6,126 bases of DNA from positions 1,664,176-1,670,301 of the forward strand of contig CP070726.1 of assembly GCA_020350865.1 (NCBI GenBank), read 5' to 3'. Source of the DNA: Thermoplasmata archaeon (GTDB taxonomy: Archaea > Thermoplasmatota > Thermoplasmata > GCA-020350865). A program made the translations under genes and the position numbers. Below are positions 4,226-6,126 of this stretch, piece by piece (the stretch's first letter is position 1; each line of letters starts with the position of its first letter). The notes under the pieces are model-generated. The model had not been told where the DNA came from. It did no database searches and worked only from the letters and a program-made list of their open reading frames with translations.

Positions 4226-6126
4226 TCACGTAAAGTCCCTGAATATTATCCACTGTCCGACGTAGTTTGCCGCCGGGAACTGAAGATTGGGACCGTTGTT
4301 CGGCACGTAAGTAGGCTGGTTCTGGGCGTTCATCAGAAAACCGGCATCACCGAAATTGTTGTCTCCGTTCATGTCGAAGGCTATCCTGTAGTTGCGCCCG
4401 CCCATCCGCGCCTGGAGCAGGCCGTTGACGCTGTTGTACAGCTTGAAGAACGTCTCCCAGCAGGATTCCCCTGCATGCGGGTTCGGAACCATGGGAGGAT
4501 TTCCTTGTCTGTTGAGGGGCCACTCATGGTTTGCACTGTGCTGGTGGGTGTCCAAGTAACCCGCCGGTATGTTCCAGGCCCTATATCCATCTGGAGTAGA
4601 GAGTTCACTATACACGAACTGCGAGGTCATGATGCTGTTTCTCGGCCCATCGTGGGCCCCGTTGGCAATACGGGGCAGATACTGGTTTGCCACCTCGGGC
4701 CCTTGGGCGTCGTAGAATTCATCGAACAGGCCCAGAGCATAATGACCGAGCTCATGACACATTGTTTCCCAGTAGGCATTTTGATCGGGCCAGAAGGGGC
4801 CGTTTGGATCGTTCCACCGCCTGGGTAGGTATACATAACCGGGAATGAAACCGTGCGAGGGATTGATCCACCACGTGTTGGGCAATATCCCCAGCATATC
4901 ACCGGAGGGTAGTCCGTTGAGATTGAAGGGCATCTGGTTGTCCTGCTGGTACACCTGTATGTCCGCATTCGCCCAGTTCGGGTCATTCGGATTGTTGCTG
5001 CCGGGTCCAACATCGTCAAACAGCGTTACGGTCCCTATCAGCATGTATCCGTCAGTAACATCGTAGAGGAAGCCCGAGGTGTTTTCCAGACCCGCCATGA
5101 AGACATCCACGTACCTTCGCTGGGGGTTGAGGATCATGTCGTTTGATGCATCCCAGTTGAAGGCAACTGTCAGATGGAGGGCAAAGTACGGTATCTCGTT
5201 TCCGGCGGCTGGAAGGTTATTGTTTCCTGCATGGATAATCGGATTCTGTAAACGGTTCGGGTTGTTCGGGTTGTTCTGACCGAAGACCTCCCAGTCATCG
5301 GTCATGAGGTCATTATCTGTGTCGTCGTCGTTCGGATCCGTAAGCCACAGGGACTCCACAAGGTTGTTAAGGTTATCGTTGTCCCAGTCCTCGTTGTCAT
5401 CCCTCACCTGGTTGGTATTCTCGTCCGGGTTGGTGGGATCAAGGCCCCAGGCGACCTCCCAGCCGTCAGGAAGCTGGTCCCCGTCCGTATCCGTATTGTT
5501 GGGATCGGTATTGTGGATATTGACCTCGTCCCCGTCACTCAGCCCGTCCCCGTCAGAGTCCGGGTCCAAAGGATTCGTGATAAAGCCGTCATTGCCGGGG
5601 GTTACCTCTTCCCCGTCATCGATCCCGTCGCCGTCGGTGTCGGCCACCAAGGGATCCGTACCCCGGTTCCTCTCCTGGTTATCATCAAGTCCGTCGTTGT
5701 CCGCATCGATTTGAGTGGGATCCGAGCTCACAGCATAGGGCTGCTGACCCACCACCTGCACGACCCAACCCAAAAACTCGTCCTCGTCGGTCAAACGATC
5801 GTTGTCCGTATCAAAATCCAGAGGATCTGTAATGTAGCCGTCATTGCCGAGGCTGACCTCCTCGAGGTCGTCCAGCCGGTCGTTGTCAGAATCGTAATCA
5901 AAGGGGATGGTATTGTGGATGTTGACCTCGTCTCCGTCCGATACCCCGTCGGCGTCGATGTCAGTGTCCAGGGGGTCTGATATGTCGGGCTCGAACTCAA
6001 TTCTTATGGCTGACATGGTCACAGTTGTTGCCGTGTCGGATGTGATGGCCACAGGTACTTTGATATTACCTGCAGCATCGATTAGATGTTGATTGGAATT
6101 GATGTACTTTGTGGCGGCACCCGAGA
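4226..6126 (-). CDS. Secreted TSP3-repeat protein with CLCA-like zinc metallopeptidase domain (5' end outside window)
   Basis: The frame is open to the right edge, so the N terminus and signal peptide are missing; the GTG at 6052 is an internal Val, with at least 24 further in-frame residues before it. Numbering from that Val: residues 1-20 finish a beta-sandwich-like domain ([16 protein letters not shown]); 22-262 hold nine calcium-binding TSP3-type repeats; about 288-550 form a metallopeptidase domain. The zinc motif is H433-E434-L-G-H437 with GLFD444-E445, matching the HExxHxxxGxxDE of CLCA proteases, in which two His and the Asp bind zinc and Glu is the catalytic base. SIM (473-475) would be the Met-turn. 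[18 protein letters not shown] (328-345) and ADIQVY (363-368) also follow the CLCA pattern ahead of the zinc site. The protein ends FRDFT with no membrane anchor. Probable role: calcium-stabilised extracellular protease. Catalytic residues are intact; substrate unknown. Confidence 0.85.
   Translation of the reverse strand, partial: SGAATKYINSNQHLIDAAGNIKVPVAITSDTATTVTMSAIRIEFEPDISDPLDTDIDADGVSDGDEVNIHNTIPFDYDSDNDRLDDLEEVSLGNDGYITDPLDFDTDNDRLTDEDEFLGWVVQVVGQQPYAVSSDPTQIDADNDGLDDNQERNRGTDPLVADTDGDGIDDGEEVTPGNDGFITNPLDPDSDGDGLSDGDEVNIHNTDPNNTDTDGDQLPDGWEVAWGLDPTNPDENTNQVRDDNEDWDNDNLNNLVESLWLTDPNDDDTDNDLMTDDWEVFGQNNPNNPNRLQNPIIHAGNNNLPAAGNEIPYFALHLTVAFNWDASNDMILNPQRRYVDVFMAGLENTSGFLYDVTDGYMLIGTVTLFDDVGPGSNNPNDPNWANADIQVYQQDNQMPFNLNGLPSGDMLGILPNTWWINPSHGFIPGYVYLPRRWNDPNGPFWPDQNAYWETMCHELGHYALGLFDEFYDAQGPEVANQYLPRIANGAHDGPRNSIMTSQFVYSELSTPDGYRAWNIPAGYLDTHQHSANHEWPLNRQGNPPMVPNPHAGESCWETFFKLYNSVNGLLQARMGGRNYRIAFDMNGDNNFGDAGFLMNAQNQPTYVPNNGPNLQFPAANYVGQWIIFRDFT
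4403..5191 (-). other. CLCA-type (MEROPS M87-like) metallopeptidase domain
   Basis: This domain covers about residues 288-550, counted from the Val codon at 6052. The [14 protein letters not shown] motif is at 4756-4715 and the Met-turn SIM at 4636-4628. After it, [10 protein letters not shown] (529-538) resembles the C-x-(n)-W-E-(V/T)-I segment following the Met-turn in CLCA proteins. Spacing from the first zinc His to the Asp ligand is 11 residues, as in CLCA1. The assignment rests on remembered motif patterns and not on a profile search. Confidence 0.65.
5267..5989 (-). repeat. Nine-unit thrombospondin type 3 calcium-binding repeat array
   Basis: Each unit has the form D-x-D-x-D-(G/N)-D-x-(L/I/V)-x-D-x-x-E-(V/F). 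The units start at about residues 30, 52, 79, 114, 137, 163, 186, 220 and 242 of the numbering from 6052. Units 4-7 are the most canonical (for example [13 protein letters not shown]); unit 8 ([14 protein letters not shown]) is the most degenerate. Two longer linkers recur: DEVNIHNT(I/D)P and EEV(T/S)xGNDG(F/Y)IT(N/D)PLD. Such arrays bind many calcium ions and form rigid stalks in secreted proteins. Confidence 0.9.

Noticed and set aside
4191..4228. Possible stop-codon readthrough or selenocysteine at the TGA ending the protease
   Set aside because: Only 13 codons follow, there is no recognisable SECIS-like structure, and nothing in them continues a known domain.
5304..5980. Long plus-strand frames across the TSP3 region (Ser-rich and Val-rich products)
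   Set aside because: They are translations of the antisense strand of GAC/GAT-rich repeats and mirror the repeat pattern of the real gene.

Overview
All genes that can be supported lie on the minus strand, so transcription runs from high to low coordinates. The window looks like a euryarchaeal chromosome. The evidence is a compact run of archaeal-type informational and central-metabolism genes (RNA polymerase subunit K, enolase, ribosomal protein uS2, a MEMO-family protein), the usual euryarchaeal order rpoK-eno-rps2-memo, archaeal TATA-like boxes, strong Shine-Dalgarno sites and free use of TTG and GTG starts. The large Asp-rich secreted protein and the flavour of the membrane proteins suggest Thermoplasmatota, but that placement is a tentative inference from protein style, not a computed result.

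Layout from right to left, which is the transcription order. (1) 6126-4226: the 3' part of a large secreted protein, cut by the window edge. It has the end of a beta-sandwich-like domain, nine calcium-binding thrombospondin-type-3 (TSP3) repeats, and a zinc-metallopeptidase domain whose motif [14 protein letters not shown] and later SIM turn resemble the animal CLCA (calcium-activated chloride channel regulator) proteases. (2) 4225-4003: a 223-base intergenic region with several dyad-symmetric GGGA(A/T)T elements and TATA-like boxes. (3) 4002-1989: rpoK, eno and rps2, spaced 9 and 1 bases apart, with Shine-Dalgarno sites lying in the end of the preceding gene. (4) 1933-635: a MEMO/AmrB-family gene, probably with its own promoter, followed at zero spacing by a membrane-anchored extracytoplasmic protein carrying one dockerin-like calcium loop. 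(5) 522-1: a small three-helix membrane protein and then the start of a winged-helix regulator, cut by the left edge.

The rpoK-eno-rps2-amrB block is housekeeping. In many euryarchaea rpoN and other ribosomal genes precede rpoK, and mevalonate-pathway genes often follow memo. Here neither neighbour is present: the flanks are a secreted protease-like gene and small membrane-associated genes. The most unusual content is the CLCA-like metallopeptidase fused to a TSP3 array. No RNA genes, CRISPR arrays, insertion sequences or other mobile elements were seen.
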